NCBI GenBank assembly: GCA_003996215.1
Contig: QJPP01007585.1
Coordinates: forward strand, 62,001 to 126,000
Source of the DNA: Jaltomata sinuosa
Lineage: Eukaryota > Streptophyta > Magnoliopsida > Solanales > Solanaceae
DNA: 64,000 nucleotides
Direction of reading: 5' to 3'
Position 1 is the first letter of the stretch; each line of letters begins with the position of its first letter. Positions 35,501-49,005 of this stretch are shown here, piece by piece. Below the pieces are notes generated by a model that was given only the letters and a program-made list of their open reading frames with translations, was not told where the DNA came from and ran no database searches. Position numbers and translations under genes: made by a program.

Positions 35501-35944
35501 GCATCTTTGGGTGCAGATCCTAGCGTGGGCCATCGCTGTTAGATCGCTGTGATTCGTGCTTGGAGATCTGTTGGGGACTACTTCAGACTGAGGGTGAGCT
35601 CTTGGTGATCGGAGCTTAGCTTTAGTTTATCTTTTGCTTCATGTACTCTATTACCATTCAAAGACATCTGTATATATTGTTTTGGATCGTTTGCACTCCA
35701 TGTATGTAGTTTTGGCTCTATAATATGATACCAGGTCTTGGGGTTTGGTTTAGTTTCCGCATATGTATATATATACTCCTGTTATCTATTCTCCTCATCT
35801 TACTCTCTTACTTTTGCTTATTAAACTATTCTTCCGCTTATTTATTAGATAGTAGCCCATTACTAACTGTCCTGGGCTACGGGAATTGGTTCGCCTACTG
35901 GGGGGTTGTAGGTGCCATCATGATCGAGAAATTGGGTCGTGACA
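32533..35944 (+). repeat. 3' LTR of element C
   Basis: It runs from TGTAATGATCC to GGTCGTGACA, 3,412 bp, nearly identical to the 5' LTR. The preceding AGTAGTGGATGA is the position of the polypurine tract, though it is degenerate. A long stretch (26560-26880 against 35154-35474) shows no difference between the two LTRs. Confidence 0.93.
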
Positions 35945-35949
35945 TTCTG

Positions 35950-37075
35950 GGCCTTATAGGGCGCCGGAAGCGGGTAACATACGGTACTACTATCACTCTT
36001 GGCTTAGCATGGCATGTCATACCATTCATTTGTATGAGGTTCCACCCTTGTTTGTTGGTTGTTGATTGTACGCTCCGATAGTTTGGGATGCCGAAGGGTT
36101 TGTCTTCACATATTTGTGTTCCTTGGGTTTATGGGCGCCCGGGGGACTGTAGGTAGACTTATTGTTACTATTTCGCTCTATTGGTTCCTATTGTGGTTTT
36201 TATGACTTTGAATATTGTTAAGGTTAAACTTGGACTTCCAGTTGTTGAATTCTTGACTTGAGATTGCATGCTTAGTTGGGTTATCGTTAATTGTATCCAA
36301 ACATGTTTATTGTTTTCTTCCTCTCCTTTTCTATTCATTGAGGTTATCAGTATACCGCCTATTTTTTAAACTCTTCTTTGTATACTTGTTGTTGCGAGGA
36401 TCTCGGGTACGTGTTTCTTTCTTTCGCCAGTGATGTGTATTCTTTTAGATAGCCATATGTATTGTTCCTGCTTGTATTCCTTCTGTGCTAGCTTTGGTGT
36501 ACTTATGTGTTGCCTTCTGTGACTAGTTATTTTCTATTCTACTTATTACTGCTCTTTTATCTTATATGTGCCCAGTCGGCCTATGATACCTACTAGGTAC
36601 CGGTTGCTTTGCAATTGGTGCTCATACTACACTCTGCATCTTTTGGTGCAGATCCTAGTATGGGCCATCGTCGTTAGCTCATTGGAGACTCGTGCGAGAA
36701 GCTATTTTTGAGATATTTCAGACTGAGGGTGAGCTCTTGGCAACCAGAGCTTAGCTTTTAGTTATCTTTTATATCATGTACTCTATTACTACTCGGAGAC
36801 ATCTGTGTATATATGTAGATCCTTTATACTCTTTTTATGTAGATCCGGCTCTATACTATGATACCAGGTTTTGGGGTTTGGTTTAGATTCCGCATATGTA
36901 TATATATTCATGTTATCTATCTTTCAATCTTGTTCCTTTGCTTCCGCTTGATTATATCATTTCTTTCATTTAAATGTTAGATGGTAGCCTGTTACTAACC
37001 GTTATGGGCTACGGGGATTGGTTCACCTACTGGAGGTTGTAGGTGCCATCATGACCGAGAAATTGGGTAGTGACA
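35950..37075 (+). repeat. 3' LTR of element B, right part
   Basis: It resumes at GGCCTTATAGG, collinear with 15203 onward in the 5' LTR, and ends GTGACA at 37075 before the target duplication GAACC. Confidence 0.92.
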
Positions 37076-37105
37076 GAACCGGGCTGGGCTATCCCATCCC
37101 CTCTG
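37076..37105 (-). mobile_element. Right terminus of the hAT transposon
   Basis: After the duplicated GAACC the CCGGGCTGGGC/ATCCCATCCC array of 12520-12810 resumes and stops at CTCTG. On the minus strand this reads CAGAGGGGATGGG, a plausible hAT inverted-repeat start (CAGAG...). The next 8 bp, CCACTTTT, would be one target duplication. The other end was removed from view by element A, so the boundary is inferred. Confidence 0.5.
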
Positions 37106-38200
37106 CCACTTTTAATCTTAATTGAGACTTGTGTCATGTGGTGAGGATTTCTTGCATATTTCATGTTTTGCATGTTAGTCTAGAACTTGTCATGCATGTT
37201 ATTGAAGCGAAATAAAAAGTGTTTCTTTATTTAGAAGATGATAATAGGCTTTCTTTGATTTGTCTTGTAAATTTTAGCCTTTTCAGATATTATATCATTA
37301 GTTACCCCTTTGAGCCTGTAGCCTTTCGTTTGGTAGCCGTATTTTTATCTTGATCCACTTTTTTTGAATCCCTAGTTTTTGCACCCTGCTTCCTTGAGCA
37401 CTTTAGCATAGATTGTGTTAAAATTGTTAAATCTGAAGAAAAATGATGATTGAGTATAAAGGTGATCAATGATAGTTACTTGTGATAAAAAAAAAAGACC
37501 CTCTTTGAAAGAATGTGACATGAAAAAAAAGAGAAAAAAAATTGCGTGAAAAAAAAAAGAATGAAACGTTCTTGATATGATGAGAATACTAATGAAAATA
37601 ATTGAAGAGGGGGCTGAAAAAAAGTGATAAAAATAATGAGTGATGAAGTCTAAAAAAGTGCAAAGTGCTTAGAGAAGTAAGTCACTATTATATAGTTTTT
37701 CTACCCGTCCCCTAGCCAACATTACAACCCGTTAAAGTCCTATTTGATTCTATTCGAGCATGCTTAATTAGTGGAGATGTATATAATGGGCAAGCCTATG
37801 GTTCTTTATGCATACATGTGAATTCATTTGTGAGTGCGAGAGTTGTTTTTTGATGTTAAGTCCTTAATTTATATTTGATTTTTTTTAAATTGAGTGTGTG
37901 GACTATTTTTCTTGTGAGGGTACTTGTTTCACGATAGATAGGTGATTTTATTAGCTTTCTTTGATAGAGTAGGTGAGCAAACATAATTTGATGAATTAGA
38001 GTCCATCTTTGAAGTTAGGAGGTTAGAAGTTTTTTGTTTATTGTGTATCTTGCATAATGACCGAAAAGTCTACTTGTTGTTGTGATTTGTTACATGGCCT
38101 AATTATTTGTATCAATCAAAGTGGTGATATTCCTAGTTTGATTTTTGAGATGAGTTTTAATGCTTGCTCGAGGACGAGCAAAAGTCTAAGTGTGGGGTGG
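37106..38200 (+). mobile_element. 3' internal tail of an Athila/Tat-type gypsy element
   Basis: There is no coding sequence. A-rich low-complexity sequence occupies 37430-37680. The end carries CTCGAGGACGAGCAAAAG followed by TCTAAGTGTGGGGTGG, a signature that precedes the 3' LTR in Athila/Tat elements and serves as polypurine tract. The rest of the element lies beyond the hAT insertion, outside the window. Confidence 0.7.
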
Positions 38201-39502
38201 TGATGTGAGGCCAAAAGTACATATATTAGTCATTATTTGCCTCCCATTTAGAAGTTAATTATCATTTTTGAGCATTAATTTTATAAATTATTTTTATATT
38301 GGATATTTTATTTATAGAATTAAAATGGTGTGGAGATGAAAAATTCAGAAAAAAAAATGAATTAAAAATGAGAAATCATATAAGAAAATCAAGCAAGCAG
38401 CTTAATAGATTAAAGTGAATATTATATTATACATATGCATATATGCAAAGTGAAGATTCAATACAAATTGAATTCAATTCAATTCACTGGAACAAATACA
38501 CGTGTCTAATTCTGAAGACACCAGAAGAAAAGCTCACGCCGCTCAGTTTGGTTGACGCACTGATTGCTGCGACGCGGCAAGTCCTTTCGATTTGAAATTA
38601 ATTTTTTCCAATTCATTTTGAACTCAGTTATTTTATTTGAGTTTTTTTTACACCTATAAATTTCTCATAAAAATAATTTTTTCACAATTTTTAACCTACG
38701 AAGAGCTAGGAGCCGCCGTGGAGGCTGAAGAAAATTGATTTTATCTTTTCTTCTCCTTTATTATTATTTTTACGTTCTTCTTTGGATGATTTGTTATAAT
38801 TGCACCATGTCTATGTGGAGTTAAACTTCTCGCAGAATTATGGTAGCTAACTACATGATTGTTAGTAGATGATTGATTCGATTAAGTTTATTTACCATAT
38901 TAGTTGTTCTTATGTTCTTGTGCATACTATTTTAATGTTTAGTCAACATTAGAATAAATGGATAATTCTCACGTGAATAGACCAAGGAAACGTAAGAATA
39001 GGACGAAGAATATGGAGGATAAGATCATGTCTGGCTTAATGTTAGAGTTGATTTGTCCTAATAGTGATATACCTAATCTGCCTTATCCGGTTACAAACGG
39101 GATGATAACATTAATGCATTTGAATTAGATCCTCACATTATCGCTCAACGATTTAGTTGTGAGGCTAGTTTGAATAGACGATTAGAGGATGACCATTCCC
39201 GAATCATATAATTAACCCCAGAATCAACAATTAGATAATCAAACAAGTCGATTAAATCGATTACTCAACATGATTGTTAACGAATTCATAATCCTAGATT
39301 GATTTCACCATATAGATTGCGTAAGAATCTGCTCTTCATCTACTTAATTGTTCATTAGTTAAAAAATAATTTACTTTAGTTAATTAATATATCTTTAAAT
39401 TTTTACGTTTAAATAAATAATTAAAACTAGTTTGATTTAGCAAAATAGTTAATCAACAAGTCTTTGTAGGTACGATATCTGGACTTCAAAAATCTTATGT
39501 AT

Positions 39503-40115
39503 CACTACTGGAAAATGGGCCTACTGCAACACCAAAAAAATCGTTGTTGTAGGCCTTAAAATTGTTGCAGTCATACTATAGCAACGGGGGTTATGCCCGC
39601 CCCACCAGCTCGCGTGACCATAGATCTATGGCAACTGTTCCTTGTGTCAGTCCACTAAATCGTTGCTTAAAACACACCTATTGCAACGGTTATTCATCCC
39701 TCTATAATGGCTAGTTTATATATCAATTGGAACAGTTAAAACCGTTATAATTGATAATTTGCAATGATTATGTTGTCTATGTTGCAACGAAAAAATTAGC
39801 TCAATTACAATGATTATTATAGTTTTGCAATAGTTATTTTACCTGTTTTGCAATGCAATTTTTAGCTCAATTGCAACGGTTACTATTATTTTGGAATAGT
39901 TATTTTATCTATGTTGCAACAAGTTTTTTAGCTCAATTGTGACAGTTATTACTGTTATTGCAATTGGTTTGCACAGTGACCAAAAATGCTATAGCAATGA
40001 TTATATTTTACCTATTGTAACAGTTCTTATATGTTCCAATAATTGGTAGCCCGTGCTTTAGAAAAAGCTATTGCAACAGTTCTCTTTTACTTATTGGAAC
40101 AGTTCATCTATGTTT
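39503..40115. repeat. Left subterminal repeats of the CACTA element
   Basis: TTGCAACGGTT and variants (TGCAACGAA, GCAATGATTA, TTGGAACAGTT) occur every 30-60 bp in both orientations. Such subterminal arrays bind the accessory CACTA protein. The same motif recurs at the right end. Confidence 0.75.
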
Positions 40116-40722
40116 CAATTGACTAGGCTGTAAATATAAATATTTGAAATCACGAAATCATATATACCACGAGAGATGCTAGTTACTAAACGAAACTGAA
40201 TGATCATATTTCAAAATATAGGATCAGTCACATAATATCATTTGTCATAAGCGTGAAATATGCAAAACAGCCTAGTCATAATGTGTCATCCGCCATAGAC
40301 GTAAAATATACAAAATATCAATATTATTGATTCATATATAGGCAAAATATACACAATTGGCACATGCATAATTTAACTATACAGTAAACAAAAAGTGAAG
40401 AGCCATAATATCAACAAAAGAGTAAAGTTTTGACAACTTGCTACCAAAGCTCAATTGTCTTCTTCATCAATATTTTCATCATCTCCTTGATTAGTATCTC
40501 CACCTACAAAAATCGATAAATATAAGTTATGAATAAATTTTAATTAGTATTTGCTGAAATTTTAATTTTAGTCAAAGATAGGCAGTAAATAAAAGGAGAA
40601 AGCCAATAAAATTTTCTTCAATGTGTATCTGAGAGAATTTTACAACATGAAATTAATATCTAGGCTCTCGAAAATTTTGAGTCAATAATTATATGGGGAA
40701 TTAGTCAATCCCACAGTTTATA

Positions 40723-41323
40723 AACATCCAAAAGTTATACAAATATTACCATCTCAATTCACAGGTTCAGAAGTTAAAAAATTTCATTGGAGTTGCACTA
40801 GAATTGTCAATGCATGTTAAGTACCAGCAAAACACTATAACAGCGATGCAGTTTAACATACTATAAATGTCAAGGTCAAATACAAAATATACTTCAACAC
40901 TTAAAAGCAATGGTCAAGCTTTTAACAGATCCATTACCACAAACTCCTGTCCTCATGTCCCACACCATAGTTCTACCAAAGTACATATTTTAAACTTAAA
41001 TTTGTACAACAAAAAAATATAAATATCCAGAAGTTATACAAATATTACCATCTCAATTCACAGGTTCAGAAGTTAAAAGTTTTGATTGGAGTTGCACTAG
41101 AATTGCCAATGCATGTTAAGTACCAGCAAAACACTATAACAGTGATGCAGTTTAACATGCTATAAATGTCAAGGTCAAATGCAAAACATACTTCAACAGT
41201 TAAAATTAATAGTTAAGCTTTTAACAGATTCATTACCACAAACTCCTATCCTCCTGCCCCATATCATAGTTCTGCTAAAGTACAGATTTTGAACTTAAAT
41301 TTGTACATCAAAAAAATAAATTT
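40723..41323. repeat. Direct duplication of about 300 bp inside the CACTA element
   Basis: Copies at about 40723-41022 and 41025-41323 share long near-identical stretches, for example ATTACCATCTCAATTCACAG and ACCAGCAAAACACTATAAC. The region is downstream of both genes on the minus strand and looks noncoding. Confidence 0.85.
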
Positions 41324-41759
41324 TGAAGTTCAATTACTCAATAAAGCTGTTCAATTACTCAATAAAACTTTGAAGGTCAAGGTTGACGAGGTCTCACATT
41401 TTTAAGATAAGACGTACACTTTAAGAAAATTAACTTGAGAAACTATTCAAGATACAGTCAAAACACTAACTAACTAGCAGACAGATTAGCTTATCCCCTT
41501 TATGAAGCATATATATTCAGTTTTTAAAAAAACACAATTAAAGCATCACCCTTATAGTAGCATCAGGTTGTTGAATCTCAAAATTCAACATGATATAAGT
41601 AATTTTTAAGAGCTCATTATTTTGCTAACAGTATTCATTACCAAATATATGTATATGAAGATATGTACTAAACATACTTCAGTTAGCAAACACTTTGAAA
41701 ATAAGTCCGGATATGAGACATCTTACATCACATTTATGCCAGGACATAGTTTAAATTTT

Positions 41760-42085
41760 TAAGGGATTACACTATAGTGCTAACTTCAGAACACAATCAT
41801 ATAATTTGACTTTGAATTTGACAACATAACCATATAACTAAATTTCAAATGCTATCGTCTTAATTTTCAGAATATAACCATATAATTTGACCTTGAATTT
41901 GATAACATAATCATATAACCAATTGTCAAAATACTATCGATCTTAATTTGCATAACATGACCATATAAGTTGACAACATAACACTATAATATATAATCAT
42001 TTTCAAAACATAACTATATAACCATTTTCAGAATATAATCATATAACCATTTTTAGAACATAATCATATAACCATTTCATTTGAC
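41760..42085. repeat. AT-rich array of CATATAACCATTT-type units
   Basis: A loose array repeats ACATAATCATATAACCATTTT with spacing of about 25-30 bp in its right part (41985-42085) and longer, more diverged units at left. It is noncoding. No gene is seen between 40115 and 42195 other than repeats. Confidence 0.65.
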
Positions 42086-42194
42086 AATAACGTTGTGACA
42101 GTTGGCAGATGTATCAAGCCAATCAAAAGAGAGAATTGAAAGAAAAATATTTGTCAGCACCTTTCAGAATTACAGCTATGAATAATGCTTAGTA

Positions 42195-44620
42195 TCAATA
42201 ATTATAAAAAAAGGAGAAGAAGAATAAAATAAAAAAGAAGAAGAAGATGAAAATTTGGAAGAAGAGGAGAACCATACCTTGGTTGTTGCTACTGGCAGAC
42301 GATCGATTAATTGGTTGGATGTCTTCTTGTTGTGACTGATCACAAGTTGTTGTCAATTTATCAGCATCCAATTGAATCCCAGGGTACATAAGATTAAGCC
42401 GTCTAAGGATGTCAACCGTAACTTCATGGCGGATGCTCCTTTTTTGTTGTTCTAATTTTTTCAGCATCCTATCTTCTAACTCTTTCATTTTTTGTTGCAT
42501 CTCACTAGTAGCACTAGCAGAGGGTTCAAGATGTTCCTTTCGTTTCAAGGCAATTTTAGTAACTCCTCGCTCATATAATTTCATAAATCCTGGATGTTCA
42601 GGTCCCAGGATAGCTGCACAAGTATCAACAGATTGACTGTCATCTTCAGTTTGTTCATGACATTGAATTTTCTCCATTTCAACCTACAAATCAAGTTTAA
42701 ATGACGAGAATTCAATTAAATCAAACTAAGCTTATATAATAACAACTAAAGAATGTCAACAATAAATATTAATAATACAATTTTATTGATCATATCCTCA
42801 TCAGTGTCCTTGTATGCTCGTCCATCTTTTTTTTCTTGTAGCCACAAAGATTTCTTTAAGTGAAACTTCACCAGGGGTTTCCTTCTCTTTTTTTCTAATT
42901 ACATAAAATTTAGTATCAAAAGCTTGTAATGATAGTCAAAAATCTTGTAATGACAACAAGCTTATATTTAATGAGAGATTAAGAAGAAAACAAATCAATT
43001 GATCACGTATCACAACAAAACTTATTTTACCAGCAGTATGTGAATTCTTCAAAAATTTTTGATTCTTGGTATTTATTTCACTCATTTTTTGCAAATTAAT
43101 GAGCCATCAACTCTACTTAAATAATAAATCAAGAATAGTTAAATGAGTCAAATGGGAATATAAATAAATCGAGTGATCAGATTCACAATGATCATACAAA
43201 ACTGTCTTACTACAGTTTTAGAATAATGTGTTTCATTATATTATGATTTAACATATCGATATAAATAAAATAGAACAATCTTAAAGTGTGTATGATCTAA
43301 CCTTGAACTCGTCACAGTGTCAATATTTGAGAAGATCCTTGAAATCATATTTTGAAATATCATCGGGCTTGTTTGCTATTCGAAGTTCGTCATTATCAAA
43401 GGGCTTAAAGTGCTTCTTATACAAATGATTCTTGTACTTCCTCTGAGAAGATTGAATTCCATCCAAAATCCACTCCTTTCTAGCATCAGGAATATCATAT
43501 TTCTCCTACAATTTATTCTTTGGATTAGTAATATAAAAAGTACAAAATGATCTTAACCAAAATCAGAAAAGTAAGAACTCAAATCAGGGTATATTCCCAC
43601 AAGTCCTTTTTTGTATTCACATGATTTTACTTCTGTATATAAAGGGGACAATGTATTGCATTTCTTGCCAAAGTTTCAAGAAAGCTATCCAGTTCTGCTG
43701 TAATTTCTTTTGTAGGACCAATGGACTGTTTGTACTTATTCAGAATAATGAGTTTACGATCTTTTCGCACATATATATATTGTATTATTGTATTTATTTT
43801 TATTTTTTTGACTCAAAGGGGCCTATAATAATGCAAAACAGAATTAAACAACATAAATGCAATAATATAAGATGATTTTATAATGAAATGCATCTCAATA
43901 TTTAAAAATAAATTTAAATGTGCTTGCCTTCTTCTCCACATAGTTCATTTTCTTTAAAATTCAGTGGTTCTTGTTGCACTTGGTCATGTACATCTTCTCC
44001 TTCTAGAGTGGAAGAATCTTTTGGCACTTGTTGCAATTGTTCCTCTACAACTACTGTTACTACAGTGGAAGAATTCATAGGCACTTGTTGAGGTTGTTCT
44101 TGAACAACTTGTGCTTTGAGAGTGGATGAACTCCGAGTCACCCGTTGCAATGGTTTCTGCATAGCCTGTAGTTCTATAGTGGAAGATTTCTGAGTCACCT
44201 GTTGAATTGCTTCCTGCACAGCCTGTGCTTTTACATTGAAAGAATTTTGAGACATTTGTTGCACCTTCTTCTGTACAACTTGTGATTTTAGAATGGTGAT
44301 TTTTTTAGGAGACTTTCGAGGCACTTGTTCCTGTAAAGGTTGTTCTATCAGAGATGCAGATTTTCGAGGAGACTTTTGAGGAACTTGTTCCTGTATAGCT
44401 TGTGCTTTCAGAAGGAAAGTCTTTCGAGGAAACTTTTGAGGTACCAGTGCTGGCATAACTTGCACTACTAGATCAACAGAAGAGTTTGGACACATAATCT
44501 GTTCACCACTTCTTAATTACGAAAGTCGTTTGCAAGCCATGGTTGTAAGACTTCCTACCGCCATGTGTTTCTTTCCTTTCACATTACTCTTTTTTTTTGG
44601 AGTCGTGATTACTGAATCTA
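42195..44620 (-). pseudogene. CACTA accessory protein, Transposase_24 (Ptta/En/Spm) type, decayed
   Basis: Exon-like parts on the minus strand, in order: a basic segment (about 44620-44500) that runs in frame, through one TAA, into a 193-codon repeat-rich segment (44495-43914); a conserved segment with ARKEWILDGIQSSQRKYKNH (about 43505-43320), typical of the plant Transposase_24 family, in which a TGG of the family pattern is TGA; a piece with SLKEIFVATRKK (42895-42790) broken by a frameshift at an A-run; and a C-terminal coiled-coil-rich part (42677-42270: KMKELEDRMLKKLEQQKRS). Proteins of this family are thought to bind the subterminal repeats. Introns separate the parts. Confident as family, low confidence for exon edges. 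Confidence 0.75.
43914..44460 (-). repeat. Nine 19-20-residue repeats encoded in tandem
   Basis: Units of 57-60 bp encode repeats such as AIQEQVPQKSPRKSASLIEQ, AVQEAIQQVTQKSSTIELQ and VVQEQPQQVPMNSSTVVTV. The shared frame is a Val/Gln-rich start, a Gln/Pro centre and a Ser/Lys-rich end. The repeats diverge gradually from basic (first three) to neutral (later ones). Confidence 0.8.
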
Positions 44621-45840
44621 GCAAAACAATACTACATGTAAGCATCATACTTATAAAGTGATACTTGTAGTCCAAGTTTTAAAAATTAAAAAAAATAATG
44701 CAAGAGACTTAAATTTGAATCAACAGGTGCAATCTTTCTGAGAAATCAATATGCATAAATTAACATACACTGAAAGCGTTAGTCTGTCATCCTTTTTCAA
44801 AATAAGCTTAAACTTGTTGTTCCTATATTAAGTTTTACTAATAACTTGACTCAAAAAGAACACCTTACAAATGGCTCAAATAACAACTATGCTAGCAGTA
44901 GTAATGTAGTATTTTATTGTTCATACAAAGAAAACAATCAAGCAATACTGTCAAATTTTTACATTTTGGTCTAGGACAAATTTGAAATAGATGCAGTAAG
45001 AACATGACCACTCTAGTGCCACAGTTTTAAATTTTCACAACCAAAACTAAAGCAACGCTGCATATAGTTAATAAGATAGCAACACAAACCTTCCAGTAAG
45101 TACAGTCATTCAGTACTGAAGCCGAGACTCCCTTCAATGATTCACTAGCTAGTTCACAGACCAGATATTGAATGTCCTGTAAAAATTAAGCAACTTATAA
45201 CAAAATTCTAAGGTAAAAAGAACTAATACAAATTGAATAATGAGATATAGGTAAGAAACATAACCAACGTATTTCTGTCAAAAGACCTTTATCAATCACT
45301 CAAAACAAACTAAAAATACATGATCAATATATATTTATTACAACAAGTTCAGAAAAAAAAATTGAAGTAAATAGATATGATTAATAAGGATCATCAGTTT
45401 GAGTTTACAGTCAAAAGTCTACCGGAGAGGTAGCACCAGTACAAGATCCTAATCTAGATTCAAAGAGGTAACCAAATTGACTAAAGTTTCAATTACAGGA
45501 GACATAACATTCCAGGAAAACAAGTTTAATCATCTGCCTCTATCCAATCCCAATCAGTATCATCATAATCATCCTCCTCTTTCGATGTTTCCATAATTGT
45601 ATCTTCTGAATATTGTGCATCAAGTGGCATATCAATAACATCAATAGGGATATCTTTTCTTGACTATCTAATGTCATCATCAGGTAATCTGTTCGAGGGA
45701 CCAATGTCTTCAGTAGGCTCCCTCCAAAATGTTTCTCCTATATTAGGATAATTTTATTCCTCCAAGTCATACAAATCGACAGGGACTTTATTTTGAGCAT
45801 AGTAAACATCTGTTTCAGCTGAATCCTTCACACAGAAAAA

Positions 45841-48800
45841 TTAATGCACTTGAGATGCCAACACAAAAGGGTCATCCATAGTACGTAATTTGTTGAAGTA
45901 TACACGGGTCAACCCATACTCATCTTTTTCATTATGAAACCAAGAACATCTAAATAGAACAACACCAAAACAACCATAATAATCAAGTTCAATAATATAT
46001 TCAATAGCACCATAATACATAACCTCTTCATCAATGGGATTCTGATCTCGGGCACTAGCAAAATTGTAAGTTGTCGCAATCAAAGACACTCCACTGTTTT
46101 GAGATTTTCGTGTGGAATCTCATTTTAATGTATGAAATTGGTATCTATTAGTGAAGTATACCGTATAGCTTCTGATTTCCATCCTATTAGGCCCTTTAGC
46201 TAGCCATCTTAACTGATTAGGAACTTCAGCAGTTTTAACTTTCTCTTTTAATCAATTGTCAAATTTTTGACTATGAATCTTTACTCTTGTCCATGCATTT
46301 GATTTAATACTACCCTCAATTAAAGCCTTATGTTCCCTGCAAGTATGAATAATCCAAATACAATCATTAAACATTTATATTAAATTTTACAGTACAATAA
46401 TAAAATATATAAAGTTTAAAATATAAAGACTTACTTGATAAAATTCTCTACTTGTTCATCTTCAGTATTGAACAGAACATATCGATGTGCTTCACTTGAT
46501 AACTGTTGATCAATATTCAAAGCCTTTCCTTTTGTTTTTTTCTCTTTTCCAATTGGATGACCTATCTTAGGGAATATAGTTGGTAGATCATCTTGCTCTC
46601 GTTCAGCATCCTCATCATCCTGATAAGTTTGGTACCTGCTGAATCTTGTCTTCACTCCATCATGTAGGTATCTCGAACAAAAGGTCAAGCACTCTTGAGC
46701 AACAAATCCCTCTACAATTGATGCTTTCGGATTAAATTGATTATGAACCAAGTCCTTAAACTCACACAATTCTCTCTCCATAGGATACATATAACGAAGA
46801 TGATTTGGACCCCCCAACTTAATTTTATCTATCAAATAAATAGGCAAATGCTCCATTATATCAAAAGAAGTTGGAGAAAAAATATTTTCAAACTCTCATT
46901 CAACTTCTTTGATTTCACCCTGCAATCCCTCTAGATTTGCCCGCTTTATAACCTTATCACATATGGCTTTAAAAAAGTTTCCCAACCTAATCAAGACTAC
47001 TACAACATTCTTGGGCAACGTTTTTCGAACTGTAATTTGGATCAAATAATACATTATAATATGAGCATCATGGCTCTTATAGCCTGATATTTTCATGTTT
47101 TTCACGTCTACACGCTTTGATATGTTTGAGGCACACCCTTTTGGTAATTTGATATTTTTAAACATACTACAGAATAAATTTTTTTCTTCTGATTTCATGA
47201 AAAAATAGGATTTAGCTAAATAAATTTTTCTCCTTGTATTATTTTTTACTAAATGAAGCTCCTTTCTTATCCTCATTTCTTGCAAGTCACAGCGAAAATT
47301 AATGTGATCCTTTGACTTTTCTATTATATCCAGTAAAGTAGCAAGCAAAGTGTCAAAAAAGTTCTTCTCAATATGCATCACATTCAGATTGTGCCTCAAC
47401 AAATTTGTAGACCAATATGATAATTGAAAGAAGATGGATCTTTTCTTCCATGGACCCTCAATAGTCCGACGCCTTCTCTTTTGGCCCTTTCCAAAGACAT
47501 TGTTGAAATCTTGTAACTTTTCAAGCACTTTTGTGCATGACAATGATGTAGGTGCAGGTCTATGATCCTCAACACCATTAAATGATTTCTTGTCTCTTCA
47601 AAATGAATGATCAGTACGTAAAAATGCCCGATGATCTAAGTAACACATCTTACGATTATGTTTGAGGTATTGAGAGCATGTGTTATAGTTACAAGTTGGG
47701 CATGCCAATTTTCCCTTAGTGCTCCATCCGGACAGCACTGCTAGCGCTGAAAAATCAATAATTTTTTCATAATAAGGTTGTACGCATTTGAAATGTTTGC
47801 TTTGAAGGAGCATCATATGTTTCTACCCCAAATTTTCATAGCTCATTCAATTCATCAATTAATGGATATAGGTGCACATCAATATCGTTTCTTGGAGAAT
47901 ATGGACCTGTAATGATCATTGATAGAATTAGTACTCCGACTTCATGCAAATTCACCGTGACAAATTATAATTCATCAACATAATTGGCCATGTACTATGG
48001 AAAATGCTTATGATTCAAAATGGATTGAACCCATCACTTAAAAGACCCAATCTGATATTTCGAGGATCATTCGAGAAGGTTGGATGCAAAGAATTAAAAT
48101 ACTTTCAAGCTTCTCCATCAGTAGGGTGTCTTAAATTCCCATCATTAGGTAGTTCAGTAGCATGCCATCTCATTGCAACTATCGTTTCAGCGCACATAAA
48201 CATTCTCTGAAACCTAGGCTTTAAAGGACAGTATCTCAAAATCTTTACGGGTATTTTAGAGGTTGCACTAGTCGAACTGTCACCAACATTAGTCCATCTA
48301 GAAGACCCACACATAGTGTAATTATCTGCATCTGCCTTGTCTTTTCAAAATAGCATGCAATCGTTAGGACATGCATGTATTTTATCATAATCGAGACCTA
48401 GATCTTTTATCATATTTTTAGCCTTATTGAAAGACTCAGGCAGTTGAGCAAAGGGAAAATCTTCTTTAAACAAATCTAACATATTCTAAAATGTCATATT
48501 ACTCAATCCATGTAGGATTTTAAGCAAGTATAACCGAATGGCGAAACTCAACTTGTTGAACTTCTCACACCCTGGATATAACTCTTTTTTCCCTTCTTCG
48601 ACTAATCTGAAAAATCTTTTTGCATCTTCAGATAGTCCTTCTCTCACTCCTTCTTTATGTACTGCATCATCCTCTATATTTCTAAAAGTATCATGAAGCA
48701 GTTCATCAATATCATCATGACTGTTACAATCTTCATCATTACTGCTTAGATGTGATGTACTAGAGGATACTCTTTCCCCGTGAGAAATTCACATGTTGTA

Positions 48801-49005
48801 TTCTTCAACAAATCTTTTTGCAAACAAGTGATCCTCCACCACATTTCTGTAACACCAATAATGATTCTTGCAATTATCACAAGGGCATAATATTTCATTT
48901 TCTTTAGAAGCTTATTCAAACGCCTTATCAAGGAAATCCTTCACTCCATTTATGAACTCGTCAGAGCTTCTTCTTAGACTCATCCAACTTCTATCTAAAT
49001 TATTT
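45841..49005 (-). pseudogene. TNP2-type CACTA transposase, decayed
   Basis: Domain order on the minus strand matches plant CACTA transposases: N-terminal transposase-associated domain (about 48997-48740: DRSWMSLRRSSDEFINGVK, and a Cys-rich LCPCDNCKNHYWC in another frame), the TNP2 body (about 48350-46900, with KIPVKILRYCPLKPRFQRMF and LLRHNLNVMHIEKNFFDTL), DUF4218 (46856-46431: YPMERELCEFKDLV) and DUF4216 (46089-45841: KDEYGLTRVYFNKL). It would bind the inverted repeats and cut them. Frame changes and stops occur between the domains, so no full protein is possible. Confidence 0.88.

Larger units (their letters stand above)
23915..35944 (+). mobile_element. Tekay/Del chromovirus element C, complete structure
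   Basis: This 12,030-bp element is flanked by TTCTG at 23910-23914 and 35945-35949. LTRs are 23915-27350 and 32533-35944; the internal region is 27351-32532. All domains of a chromovirus are present in order, including a C-terminal chromodomain that targets integration to modified histones. The LTRs are highly similar, so it is the younger of the two complete elements. It inserted into the 3' LTR of element B. Confidence 0.95.
12811..37075 (+). mobile_element. Tekay/Del chromovirus element B, interrupted by element C
   Basis: It is flanked by a perfect 5-bp duplication GAACC (12806-12810 and 37076-37080). The 5' LTR is 12811-16329, the internal region 16330-21518, and the 3' LTR 21519-23914 plus 35950-37075. 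Without the insertion the element is about 12.2 kb. The LTRs measure 3,519 and 3,522 bp and differ by clearly more than those of element C, consistent with B being older. The primer site, gag, protease, RT, RNase H and integrase can all be followed, but every coding part is broken. Confidence 0.92.

Noticed and set aside
41985..42085. Regular short repeats that might suggest a CRISPR-like array
   Set aside because: Units are AT-rich and imperfect with no unique spacers, in a plant transposon.
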